Assembly: GCA_029224185.1 (NCBI GenBank)
Contig: CM055196.1
Coordinates: 22,813,509 to 22,877,508 of the forward strand
Direction of reading: 5' to 3'
Source: Karalla daura
Taxonomy: Eukaryota > Chordata > Actinopteri > Chaetodontiformes > Leiognathidae
DNA length: 64,000 nt
Shown here one piece after another: positions 27,425 through 40,154 of the stretch. A program made the position numbers and the translations under genes. How positions within the stretch are numbered: position 1 is the stretch's first letter; every line of letters begins with the position of its first letter. The notes beneath the pieces are model-generated. The model worked only from the letters and a program-made list of their open reading frames with translations. It was not told the origin of the DNA and ran no database searches.

Positions 27425-28849
27425 TACATACCATAATGATCCATCTCCTCGGTCTCGTTATATCTACACCTCTGGTCCGGGAGCGGCTCATAAAGGCCAG
27501 GCTTGTTTCATCCCCAGGCCTCCTGCCGGCCCGGCGCTCGCAGTAATGACTCTCTGAGGACGAGGTGTCGACAGAGCAAGGAGCCACGGGAGAGAGCGCT
27601 AACGGTCACCGCTCTCGCGTAAACCTTTATTACCCCGGAGAAGGTCTGCCGAGCTCGGAGACGGTCTTTAAGCAGCGGCTGACGATGTGCAGTTACTCAC
27701 CTGTGACTGCCACAGCTGCTGCGAGGAAAAGCCGAGACGCTACAGTGACCAACATCGAGTGGACGCTGAGTGGAACCAACAGCGATACAGAGACGATTCC
27801 CTTCTTTCTTTTCCTCCAAATTCCCCTCCATCTTATGAAGCACCTCATGCTGTCACTTTCATTTATCTGGTTTCGACGAATACGTATTTTTGTAAAATAA
27901 AAGCAATGTTTCTGAAGTTTCATTCAGTTGCTACTTGTACAGGTTTCCATTCAAGGGTCACAATTCTATAAAGAGTAAAGTCTGTTCCTACAAAATCCCT
28001 TAGTTTTTGTAAAATCCAACCATAAAATTCCAATATGAGGATGTGCATATCAAAAAAACAAAGACCAGGACACAAAGAAAACAAAGAGCCAAATGAGGCA
28101 TGAGGAGAAAAAATGGTGCTAATTAATGGTTTTGTTATCAATTTTAGTTCAGGCTCATCTGTCCATCCCGTTTGGTGACCTGACCCCCCACATCACACCA
28201 GTTCACTTTTGCAATAAACATTTATATTAAAACTTTCATAACATCTGAAAAACAACCTTGTGATTGCCCCAAACTGTTTATACAATATTATAGAGTTGTT
28301 ACATTACCTTTTTTTCTTTTGTGATATATAGGTATTGCACATTTCTACAGGTGTGGGATCTTCTGTTTACAGGGAGTCAGTGTCCTCCATCAGTGTTTGG
28401 AGGACTGCTGAGGAGTGTCTGACCTTCTCCGTTACTCCTCCTCTCCATCAGAGGAGAATCACTCAGACCAAGTCAACAGCTTGTGCACTCACCTGCTCGG
28501 ATCTTATGAAGGCTGAATATTGTTCCATCCTCTTCACCCTTTCATCCTTTTCCATTTCATGATCTCCAGCAGCCACACTCTTGTGAACAGACCACAACAT
28601 CTAAAAGGTAAAAAAAAAAAAAAAGTTGACTCCAGAGGAAGAAATTTAGAAGACTGCAAAAAGTTGTATAGTGCCGATACCTGAAAAATAGATTGGGTGA
28701 CTGGTAAAACTTTTTCTCTGGTTAAACACAGTTCAGAAACTCTGGTTGTTAAGTTTTCTCAAAGTTTCGCTCTCAGTCACGACTGACATTCATCAGAGAA
28801 ATGAGTCCAGAAAAGCTGAGGCGGAGGTAATTGATCGTAGAATTAATAC

Positions 28850-29330
28850 ATGAGTTAACAGTGAAATTGCAAATGACATTTTTATGAAGTTAATTGCCGC
28901 GGGCTGATAGTGTAAGAGAGAGATTTCAGTGGTGGATCATTTCGTTGATCAACGATAATGTGAAAGAGCACATTGGCTGCCAGATAACAGCACAACAAAG
29001 AGCAATGAAGGTTCGGGTCATTACAGACACAAAGTGTCTCAAACCTAATCAGGCAGTCACAGGAATATCCATTCCTAAAAATTTGATGAAACGATCTTCC
29101 ACTCGAGGTCTATGACATCGAATCCACATCCATCAATACGCCTGCCAAAAGATTTCAGCAAATTATTCATGTAATGTGCGCAAAATGAATTCAATTTTTC
29201 ACACATTCATACGTTCCAGCTCCGACACCTCAGATCAATTCAGGCCTCCGATCGATCAGTTCAACAAACTGCTGCCATGTGGTGCGATGGCTTGTCAGAC
29301 GGCTGGCGTGTAAACACCCACCGCAGAGGC
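28850..29330. promoter_or_regulatory. Candidate conserved non-coding element
   Basis: Unique AT-moderate sequence with clustered homeodomain/forkhead-like words (GAAGTTAATTGCCG, GGATCATTTCGTTGATC, TCAATTCAGGCC). A 73-codon open frame (28,894-29,115) crosses it but shows no family features. The call rests on texture. Confidence 0.22.
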
Positions 29331-32213
29331 CGTGCCAGGCTCTGCCCTCCACGTGCCAATACATACATAGCATGAGCAGGGTGAGGAAAAGTCAACGGAC
29401 TAGAAGGTCAAGAGCTGCTCTGTTGTTCTTCATGTATGTATACAGTAGGTCTGTATGATGGTGGATGGATTAGTCCTTAGGGTCCGAGCAACTCAACAGT
29501 TGTGAGAACTCTCTTAAAACTTTACTGTTTTTATTATTATCTTAAAACTGCTGTTTCTTCTTCTTATTATTATTATTCTTTTTAGGCCTAATGTGGATGT
29601 GTTCTTGCTGAATGAGATAGGAAGTTTCTATTATCAATTCACAAATGCACCTTGTTAAATAAGTCATTACAATACAATTGAACAGAGATAGCTGAGGACA
29701 TCTGTGCTATATATGAAACATAGTGCGAATGATTAATGCAAAAAGACAGCTTGTTTTAACAATAAAGTTTATTGGTTTGTTGGTTTATTTTGAGCTATTG
29801 TAGAGAGACCCAACTGTCCCCAGAAAGAGCATGCATTAAAAAAAGTGAAGATGAAAAACTTTCTTTTAACATGAGGAAGTCACCTTCAGAACCAGGTTAA
29901 TTGTGTGTAAAGTAGCCAAATGTTTGTCATCAAGTGGTGCACAAAAAATATTGCATTCACTGTGAGTGATGACTCTGATTAATATCTGTGGTCCAAACAT
30001 GCATTAATCTGAGTGGATACTAAACTCCCCCTAGGTGTGAATGTGACATGGACTGGATGGAGCTATATGTGCTGAAGAACAGCAGTGGTCCCCTAGCCTC
30101 AACACCATTAAGGTAAGACACAGGTTAGATAATGGATGAATGGATTTTATTCTTCATCTGATCTAACCAAGTTACATTGGTCCTAGCCAGAGGTGGGAGA
30201 AGCTGTGTAACAGCAATTCATTGCTTTTGCCATAATTTGTGCAATAGTAGATCTGTTGGAGTCTCAGTACAAGCAGCGTTTAATGTAAAGTTAAGTGGTC
30301 TTTAAATTCTCCACTTACAACAGGAAGCAGAGGAATAAAATCACTAATCAGTAGCAGAAACACTTGGACAGGTGCTACGCTAACTCTGAGCCGACTGAGA
30401 ACTTCACTGTGCTTGAACCAGCAGAAGTGGATCCATTTGTATCAAAGCATGTTATTGAGTATCTGCTTTAGTCATTTAGTCATGCCATTAACTAGTGAGA
30501 TATTGTCAGCCTAATAGCTTATCTATAAGTTTTCGGGATGAGGTAAAAACACTTTTTTCATATCTAAGAATTTATACACAAGTGGTAACTTCCACCAGAT
30601 GTGTGACCAATCAAAGTGGCTTTGAGAATTGACATGATTTTGGCTTTTTTTTCTCTTACAATTTTGGAATGTAACAAGCATTCTGATTGGCTGAGGACAT
30701 CAGGGTGTTAGAAGAACAGAGTTTCAACTACTATCTCAAAAACTTATATACATACTGTTAGGCTGATGATATGATGTATTCCACTTTGGGAGCCACAGTC
30801 TGAACTGTATGCAGCACATCACAGAAATCATGTCCTCAAAAATGATCACTTTATTATGCTACAGTATGACATACTTGATGGACTTGTATCATTCTGTTAA
30901 TTTGTTTACACCAAATACAGCAGCAAATCCAGCTGCAGAAACTTGCTGACAGCAGGACGAAGTTTGTCTATTTTTTTCTTTTTGCACCAGGCTGCTGTCA
31001 GTATAATGAACAGCTGTGGCTGCAGAGCAGAGGTCTCGGCTCACATTTCAGCCCGGATCACAGGCCACCACGCCCTCGGCCCTCCATCTGCAGCAGCACC
31101 ATGTAACACCACCACTGCTCACGGCCTGGCCCCAAACTCACGGGGATGATGGAGCTCATCTGTGGGGTGGACAGGACGAGTAAATCACCTCCTCCTCCTT
31201 CTCCTCCTCCTCCTCTCTCTCTCTCTACGGCCCCTGAAGCAGCTTGGAGGCTGTTGTCAGGATTTATGGACATTTTTTTAGTCATCTGTGCTTCTGCTGT
31301 GTGCCACTGACACTTCCTGCACTGGGAAAAGACATAACGAATAACCACAATATTCTTCACATGAGTTTTGTTTTGTTTTCACTGAAGATAACATAACTCT
31401 GTCATGCTGTGATGCTTTACTTTAATGTGTAATTTAATGTGTAAATGTAGTTATATCCATACATGGGCACGCCTTTGCATGTTTTGTGGCTTGTATTTTC
31501 AATACAAATGAATGAATAAGAACATGGAATCAGGACAGCATGCGCTACCATTTCACTGGGAACTTGCATACTTAAATACTGTACCTGAACAAAGGCAGGT
31601 ACATGCAAATGGCTGCAGCAGCCACAGAGCTGTACAAGGAGAAAGTTTGCACCTGCTGGTCCAAAAGCAGCTCTTTGTTTTTTTTTCCTGCATTGATCTC
31701 ATTTCACAGGCACCGGTCCAAAATAAGCCAGGTCAGCGCTCTGTTCTCTCAGCTGACGACTCTGCAGGCATCACTGAACCGTTTCATGTGAAACTTGGGA
31801 AGCGTGTGTGCAGGTCTGCAGCGTATCCCGCAGAGTGGATTAGAAAACCCGAGGAAGAGATAAAATGGTATTTGACACAGGGGAACAAAGTGCACTTGAC
31901 AAAAAGTCAGGAAATCAGGTTACGCAGCGAATGGTGTGGAGGTGTGAGCGTTGGCCACCTCTGAACGTCTCTCTGTCTCTCTGCGGCTCTTTTATTCTTC
32001 ACACAACTGCTTCTGTCAGTTTTCATTTGAAGTACTGAGTGCAACACCCTGGACGTGTCAAGGACAGTCTGCTCCATTATCCCCATTTACACAATTAAGA
32101 GCTTTGAGACGTCAAAGACGTTCAAAAGACTTCTTAAAGAGTTCTAATCCAACACAGTGTACAGAAGATACAGGTAAAGATCAGTCTGCATAAAGCTTTG
32201 TAAACTTCTGAAA

Positions 32214-32698
32214 CACTGGTGGTTGAGGAAAAGTACAGATAACTGTGTAAAAATAGAAGTACTGATTCAACTAGGTACTTCACTCAAAAAGTAAAAAAGT
32301 ATTTTTACCGTAAAAGATACACCACTAACCAACACTGCAATACCAGGTTTGGAATTTTTAACTTAACAGAATGAGAATTTTAAGTTCTCTGGATACAAAA
32401 TATGGCTGCTTTCTTATTTAATGAACAACTTTCACTGTGCCTTTAAAGAGGAATAAATCAATAAATAAACACTGGACAGTCTTTCATGTTTTGTCTGCAC
32501 CTGGAGATGTTGAAAGAGTAATGAGTCTACCTTGGAAATATAAGGAGTAGAAATTCAATTCAACAGGATTAAAATACAAGGGTGAAAAAAGAACCTCAGC
32601 AGAGAAATAAATGCCCCAGTGAAGCGAAGATGCCAGACAAATCGACTTAAGGACACTAACAAAGTGTTTGTACTTCATTACGTACTTCCCATCTCATG
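32214..32698. mobile_element. Degenerate hAT-like non-autonomous element (MITE)
   Basis: The right end reads TTTGTACTTCATTACGTACTTCCCATCTCATG, in two parts each matching the reverse complement of the common fish hAT-type terminus (CAGAGGTGGGAAGTA..AAGTAC). The left end carries GGTGGTTGAGGAAAAGTACAG in the opposite sense. Between them are AAGTACTGATTCA, AGTAAAAAAGTA and TATAAGGAGTAGAA, words typical of this group. No open frame for a transposase exists. The target duplication is not clear, so the exact ends are approximate. It is related to the better preserved copy at 53,294-53,682. Confidence 0.55.
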
Positions 32699-34452
32699 GC
32701 TGTGTTCATGTACAAAGCTGGTTCATGATGAACGGATTCATTCCCATTCACTAACTGGGAGCAGTAGCAGTGTGCTCCTGGGGTCACTGTGAACACTATC
32801 CATCATGACCCCCCCCCCATCCTCCCCCAAGCAGCGAACACGACAATATGGAAGTTGTTGTTTTCCAGCTGGCAGACAGCTTCATGTATGTGGTTTATTG
32901 GTGATATTCTTCCGAGAGGAGGACGGTTGATTGGAAACATAAAGCAGCAGAAGAAGCTGAGAACCTGAGGCCCGCGTCTCTGCAGGAGGAACTCATTAGT
33001 GCTGAGTAATGAGCCTCCTGCTAATACAGCTGCAGAATTATGCTCTCTATCACTGGGTCCACCAGTGTTTGGCATTTTTCAATTTAATTAAACAGTCAGT
33101 AATCTGGTTGTAAGAGCTGCGGAGGTTTCCATCGATAACGTTACATGGACATGACAACATGACGGTTTGGAGCGGAGTTACTGTTGGATCACAGCCGACG
33201 TTGTTACATCTGTTCTGTGCAGCCTGATGCTGATCGATCCAGACAGAGAACAGTCCAACATGATAACAGGACATGTTGATATGGGCAGTGACCCACCATC
33301 ACACTACCTGGATTACATGGAGAACACCACATCTGTCCATGATCACAAATCACACGCTTTAACAATGTGCATATATATATATAGGTTGAAGAAGGAAGCA
33401 ATCAATTACTTGAGATGGATTCTGAAAATAACTCTGAATCTGTGAAAGCCTCAATGACTGAGAGTTAGTCATTCAGCTGACAAGCAGCACAAGTGCACAG
33501 GCATCAGAATCATGTCCTCGGGAGGTAAGACTTGGCAGGTTCAGAGCAGCAGGGGGACGCAGGATATCTCGCCAGTGTGTGTGTGAGACAGCAGGAAACA
33601 CAACTGTACATGTTTTCTGAATCATCCTGCAATCAGTTGGGTTTAAGTGTCACATCTGATGCCACACCATCTCGCTTCCAGAGTGGGTCACTGACTGTGG
33701 TGCAGCCTGGACTGGCAGCTCACCTACCACTTACCGTGACTCCCAACAGGAAGGAGAGCAACAATGGGTGTGAAGTGTTTAACTGTCTGCCTGCCTGCAC
33801 TTCCACTGGCTGCACTTGGAGTCAGGAGGCTGGCAGAGCAACCTGCCCGATGTCAGCATCACACCTTCTCGCTTCAACAGACTTCAACTCATGTCAGGTG
33901 GCCAAAATAGAAAACTGCTGTCACAGCTGAACCTGGAGAGTGTCAGTGGAAATGTGAAAAAGCTGCTGTCTGCCTCAGAAGTCATAATGCAGCATTCTGT
34001 GGTCCTGTGGGTTATACAGATACATAATTAAATTAGGCTCAGAATGAAAAGACATATGTACCATGGCTTTGTTGAATAATGACCTGAAGAAGATGGTCAA
34101 TAAACAATAATCTCAATAACAGTGAAAAAACATCATCATCTGAACATAGATAGAAGGTAAAGTAAAATATGAGGGTGACTTAAACCAAATCACACCCATC
34201 CAGAACAGTTCAGGTACAGTAAGTACATGAAGGCACATGTCTGCAATGAAGTTAAGTTTAGGAGTTCTACTTCCTAGTTCTTCAACATTCAATAAAAGAT
34301 GGCAGCCTTGTTATATATTATTTCAAATGCGTCTTTGTAATCTATTATAATTCATTACACCGAAGATTTTAATGACATTTTTCTTTCAATTGCAGTCAGC
34401 AAAGAACTGCGCACTTCATGACTGCTCACTGTTGGGCTGACCGGGTCCTCAC

Positions 34453-34464
34453 TGCGCATGCGCT
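34453..34464 (+). promoter_or_regulatory. pot1: NRF1-type palindromic site in the putative pot1 promoter
   Basis: TGCGCATGCGCT is a near-perfect match to the NRF1 consensus YGCGCAYGCGCR. Such sites mark TATA-less, often bidirectional, housekeeping promoters in vertebrates. It lies about 50 bp upstream of a strong splice donor (GG|GTAAGT at 34,514), the arrangement expected for a short non-coding first exon. No TATA box is evident in the 60 bp upstream. Confidence 0.55.
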
Positions 34465-34513
34465 TCACCACCGCCTGGCGGTTCAAAACCTAGCGAGGGA
34501 AAACTGGACCGGG
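34465..34513 (+). other. pot1: Putative pot1 5' UTR exon 1
   Basis: CpG-containing sequence directly after the NRF1 palindrome and ending at a consensus donor (CCGGG|GTAAGTTT). The first coding exon at 45,186 opens with a strong acceptor and only 16 nt of UTR, so an upstream non-coding exon is required. This is the best candidate seen in the preceding 11 kb. The 5' limit is arbitrary. An acceptor-like TTCTTTCAATTGCAG ends at 34,395, so an internal exon 34,396-34,513 is an alternative. Confidence 0.45.
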
Positions 34514-35030
34514 GTAAGTTTCTCCCTTTATAATGTCGAATATGTCGCCAACATTCGTGTTGCTTCTCATTTATTATTACGACTTCAGAACGTGCTTTTT
34601 GACGACAGTGTGTCTGCCATTTATTCTACTTGTAACGCTGTGTACTCGGCTCCTTTAGTGTCAGTTTCACAATCTTTAACCTAACCAGCTCCAATCTGAA
34701 AACCCTAACGTTTTGGATTGAATTACTTCTTGACACAAACTCATTGTTAATAGAATGCGAGTGAAGAGATATTAGAGGTCACTTAATAGCCTTGTCGAGT
34801 CCGGCTCTCACTTGTTGCTAAACTACTCTGTCACTTGAATTATGCTAATTCCTGTTAAATTTATTATAAATATTTTTAATATCGTCCGTTATTGTCTACA
34901 GTGTGATTGCCGAATTCACCAGGGTGTTCTCTTGATACATAAAATGTTGTAAATACCCTTATAGCTTATGTAGACGTGTAGACAAAACGGATACAACTTT
35001 AAAATGACAGGATTTTGAATGGAGTTTCGT

Positions 35031-35038
35031 TGACGTCA
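35031..35038. promoter_or_regulatory. CRE palindrome TGACGTCA
   Basis: Perfect cAMP-response element 0.5 kb downstream of the putative pot1 first exon, in sequence with scattered CpG. An isolated 8-mer is weak evidence for function; location near the promoter raises it slightly. Confidence 0.3.
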
Positions 35039-38000
35039 CAACGAAGTATCTCAATTTGTCGACCCTTTTACAACATGTAGCTTTCACTGTGCTTAGTGTA
35101 TAAGACTACCTGCATGTTCTCGTACCTCTGTATGGTGTTCAGTAACATTAAATAGCCTTAGCAGCCTTCCCTACTGGGCCAGTGTTTGCTAACTGTGGCT
35201 AACAGGCTAACTGTACACAAGCAGCAGCAGCAGTCGTTTAGTGAATTTGAAGTCAGCTGAACCTCAGGTGGGTTTATCTGTCACTTACATCTCACCAGAA
35301 ATTGATATATAATGTGTATATAATGGTAATTGAAGTAGTACAGCCTCAAGGTATAACGTGTGGTATAACGTGTTAGTATTTGGATACAGCTCTGCTTGTT
35401 CCCTCATTGTTTACACAAAATTAAGAGGCTGCCTGGTTAGTCAGACTCAGAGCTCCGAAAATTGATTTTTCTTCTCTTTTACTACAAGGTGCAAATGTTG
35501 GCGAACTGGATCACATCTAACTCTGTTAGAGGAAACAAACTGCACGTATTTAAAACAATTGACCCCCTGCATTGCAAATAACGCCCGGTTGTTAGCAGTA
35601 CTGTGTATATACCCACACTGCAGTAGATCACAGGTATTGATTTCTGCCCTGCCATTGTGTCCCCCTTGGTTACTGCAGTTTAAAACCTTATGGACAGTGA
35701 TTTGTGCCCACATGAGTGTTTTCCAAGGTGTCAGACCAAATAAGATGGGCCAGATAAGTGCCACTATTCCACCCAAGCCTCTGTTTACAGCACTTTAAAT
35801 GTGTTGTTCCCATATAGTTTTGTTATATTCAGATACAGTTGTGGCACTCGTCGTTTATGCTGTTGCTTTAAGTACAGGTTGTGGCAACAGCCTTGCCACA
35901 GATTTGTCGATACTGACATTTAGAGACAAAGATGAGGGCAACTAAAACGCCATTCCTGCCAAATCGCCTCCAAGTGCCACTGGGTAGCTTTTATCATTGT
36001 TTTTATTATTTGTATTTTTTTTGCTTTGTTTTGCAAAAAGCCACGTTATGCGTTGCACAAGCAGGTGTTTTGATGAATTCTTCACTCTGGAGGCACTTTA
36101 AAAAGGTCAGCTTTGATGGGAGAAAACATCTCAAGGCTGACAGCTTGGGGATGTAACCCAGAAACAAAAAAAAAACAAACATGCATTTACAAATTAAACT
36201 GACTTAATGTGACCTGATAGTTCAGCCCATCTCCGCCTCCTCTGATGTGCAGAGCTGCTGGCTAATATTTCCAAGATCTGAAGAGCTTTTACTGAACCTG
36301 TCTCCATCCGCCTTTGAGATTAAAAGTCGAGCTCTCCTCGCCTGCTTTTGAAGTGGTCTGTGGTATAGATCACACAATGCGTGACCCCGCTGACCCCCTG
36401 CTGGACAGCTGTGCAAGCCGGCGAGAGGCATCAGACTTTGATCTGTCTGTGCCATCCTGGTGTCTCTCTGTCCCCCCTCCTCCTTTTTCCTCAGTGGTTG
36501 AGACCACCTGCCCCATATTTCACCTGTTTTTTTTGCTGGCTGGACTTAGAAAAAGAGACTGTAGACGGGCTGTTTTCCTGCTGAAGAGTCAGAAAGAGTA
36601 GAGTCAATCTGTCCAGCGGGAGGCTGAGATAAACCTGTTCCCCGACAGCTCAGCACAAAACAAACTGACAACCTAAAATCGAAGCTTCAGTCTGAAAATG
36701 CATCTTTCAAACCGCAAATAAAAAACATTTTTATTTCGATTTCAGCCACGTAGGAATCGTCTGTAGTTGGCTGTCAGCGAATTTACTCGACTGCATATTT
36801 GTGATAATTAATTCCATGTCCAGGCCAAAACACCTCGGCCTGTTTGCTTACGGTGTCTGTACTACAAGATTTATACTCGGCTCAAGGTGGTTTCTTCAAA
36901 TCTATATCCGTGTGATATTTGAAAACTCCGATAAGACTGTGTAATCGTCACTGCAGGTACCTCTGGCAAACAAAGCAGCTTTAAATTAAGTTTTTCTGAC
37001 TTTCAGAAAAGAGCCTCCAAGCACACACTCCTAGTGCTTTTTTCAGGCGGTATTTCTGTATCTTTTAGCAGCGATAATGATCAAAAGGATGATGTATAGA
37101 AATATTTAGAAGAACGTAGAAAGATAGGAGGCAGAAATGTTTTTGGTAAGCTTGATAGTTATTGGCCCGATATTGCATCTTAATAATGATATTTTTGGCT
37201 GATAACTTAATACTCAACATTTCACTGAGTTGCAACGTAAACATACCTCTGCTATCACTAGTGTGGCGCTAGCTGGTAAAAAGAGTATGGATCGCAACAC
37301 ATTTAGTCTGTGGAGGATTAGCCCTGGAAACATCAGCATGTGGTAGGAATATGAGGACAATGCTAACGCTACAGTTAGCAAGAGGCTCTTGAACTGGTCT
37401 TCTGCCTCTTGATGAAGCATTTCAGGGAGTTTTCTCTCCATAAAAGCTATTGACTTCTATTGACTGATGCAGATGATGCAGAGAACCAATGTTTCGCCTC
37501 ATAAATTCTCTAGTTTTGGTTGTGATTAGTGTAAAGATGAGTGATGCCTGTTCTATTGTTTTCTATTGTACATACTACATCTGTCTTTACCCCAGCTGTG
37601 TATGCATTTGGACTATTATTACTACTATTACTATTTACTATAATATAATACGTATTCTAAAATACATATAAATATGTATTAAAATGTGATTGGTTATTGG
37701 TATTAGTGTCGTGTGCTGTATGGTATTGGTATCGTTATGCTGTTTTGTTTGAAGTCAGTCACAGAGACTCTTTGTAAGTGAATCTGGATCCTGATGACTA
37801 TGAAGTTATTATCAAAAGAATAGGAGTTGGGAAGGAATTGGGACGAGTTAACATTCTTGTTGTGTCAGGCTTTCTCTCTTTGCTCTCTCACCATGTTGTC
37901 CTTCTATTTTAATTGAACGTGTCTAATCCCTGAGCGGTAGCATTGATGTCTCACATCGCTGTTAGTAGTGTTTTTTTTATGACTCAAACTCTCTGTGAAA

Positions 38001-39873
38001 TTAAATGCTATTGTTAAGTTGTCATCTCGTCTGATGCTATAATTTCAGACCTGCTGATTCTGGCCTTGCAGCTGGCAGCTTTGGCCCTGAGTGGTTTACA
38101 GACAGATGAGATTTAATAGAAGTAGAAATTATTCGTTTTTTGTCTGTGAGGTGATTCCTCCATAGGAGCTCATTAAATTCCATCACCGTCTCTATTAACG
38201 GGTGAGACCATCCTCACTGTGGTCTTCACTCAGCAGTTTCTCTGTGACCTGAAATCACTTCCACAAGCTCAGAGAGGTGCACGGCACCATCAGGTTCAGA
38301 TCGTCCACTAATTGTGTGTCAGGAGTGTTTACTCCTCAGATGGATCCCATTACAGGTTATAAAGGGCATGCCTACACATACAAGACAAACGAGACGAACT
38401 TCAGTGTCAATTTTTCAATTCAATTTTCAAAAAGAGGTGAAAGAAACCAGAAAATATTCACGTTGTACAGTTGAAAGCAAAGAATATTGAGCTAATTTCT
38501 TGAAATCATTCTTAAAATGAGGACAATAATAAAATCTTGATACTCTTCTCAATGTAAGTAACTTATCCTTAATACAGTTGTCTTTGAATTTACAACTGTA
38601 TGAACATGGCATGATCTCTACTCAGTTACTCAACATGTTAAACAGATAAATCTCTCCATTTAATCTGTTAATCAGCAGTGTAGCTGCATTGAGTTTAAGA
38701 TGTATTGGAGAAACTGTGTTTTTATTTGCAGAGAGATTGACATTTCAATGATGAGGTCGATGTCTGATTCAATGATGTCTGCCAGTTGTCTCATCAATAA
38801 CAATGATCGCTGCCTCTGTATTTGTTGTGTGCATCCCTATGTAGTTATGTTTCTCTATGGAGACGTCTGTAGTGTTGGACCTGCAGCTAACAGCGGCTCT
38901 CTGCAGGTCTGAGTCCACCTCGCTGTTTTCCCACAGCCTCCACATGGCCGCAGCAGCTCTGGTGTCAGCTCGTCTTTATCAGCTGCTCCGGTGCAAAGAA
39001 GGTTGGTCTCTCTCGCTGCCCTCTGGGAGGATTTCTCCGATTACTACTGCAGAGGAAACTCCTCCAGTCTGTATGAAAATAAACCTTTTTAGGTCTGTTC
39101 CAACCCAGGGGGGTGAGGAGATAAGACAGAGGAGGGGATGCATAGATAAAACACACTCTCCACTACTCACAGTGTGTGTAGCATTGTCCTGCTGCCAGGT
39201 CTCCTGGCTGAATCTTTGAAGCCTCTTCAGATGAATAGGATTGAAGGAGAAAAAAAGAGAAAGATATTCTTTATTTTAGCTGCTCATTCAGTTGCAGTCA
39301 GGGTTCGACGTTAACTTCTCTTGCCCCTGAACAGGCAGCAGATTTCAGGTATTTTTGTCTTGTTTTTTTTCAGAGTGTCTGCAGTGGAAGCCGATAAAAG
39401 CGGCTAAAAGCAGCGAGCAGCGGATTTACTGCCCAGCTGTAACATATTTGTCTGCGAGATAACTGCATTTACGCCTCCGACGGTGTCTGTCTGCTCTTCG
39501 TTACTGGGAAGTTTAACTCGGTCCATCGATCATAGTGTCTACCTCAACACTGGACCAGGCTCTAGCTGTAAAACCAGCACAGGGTGGAGGAAGCTGCTCC
39601 ACACATGGTGCTAAAGTGTGATCAGTATCCAGATGCATTGTGTCCCAGTGATAAACAACCTAATCTGTCCTTTATGTTGGCACTGTTTTACTGCACTCCT
39701 GTTGTTCTCATTCAGATCAGATCTCAGTCCAACAATGAAAAACACGATGATGCTGTAGATTAGGGAGCACATGGGGTGCTCTCCATTCACCAGCTGCTTA
39801 TTAACATGCATATTAGCCACGTTGTGACCCTTTATTTGTCTTTAGAAACTTCAAAACATTAAACCTTTTGCAG

Positions 39874-40154
39874 TAGAGCTGCAACAACTAATTGGTTAAT
39901 CAACTATTAATCTACTCATAAAGTACTTACATTTTAAGTTATAGATTAGTCGATTTAAATATTAGTTGAAGAAGTCAAATCCACAGATCTCAACTTGTTA
40001 AATGTGAATATCTTCTGGTTTCTATGGTAGAAATTGAAGTCATTGAGGTGAGGACGAAGAAAAGCCATTTGAAGACCTTACCTTGGCCCTCAAAATCGAG
40101 ACTGTAATTGTCAGATTAATCGACTGTAAAAATAATCGTTTGTTGTAGCCCGGC
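39874..40154. mobile_element. CGATTA-type MITE (hAT-like), copy 1
   Basis: The left end TAGAGCTGCAACAACTAATT and the reverse complement of the right end (CCGGGCTACAACAAACG) are inverted repeats. Internal ATTAGTCGATTTAA and GATTAATCGACTGT are characteristic of a MITE family abundant in fish genomes whose termini read GGGCTGCAAC..CGATTAAT. The 7-bp direct repeat TTTGCAG flanks it at 39,867-39,873 and 40,155-40,161 (TTTTGCAG versus CTTTGCAG if counted as 8 bp), consistent with the 8-bp hAT target duplication. It is about 281 bp with no coding capacity. Confidence 0.8.

Noticed and set aside
30188..30199. CAGAGGTGGGAG, identical to the start of a hAT-type terminus
   Set aside because: No matching right end or target duplication could be found nearby; a 12-base match alone is not enough.
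34680..34720. CCCTAA telomere-like hexamer near the pot1 promoter
   Set aside because: A single isolated copy; no interstitial telomeric repeat array exists in the window.
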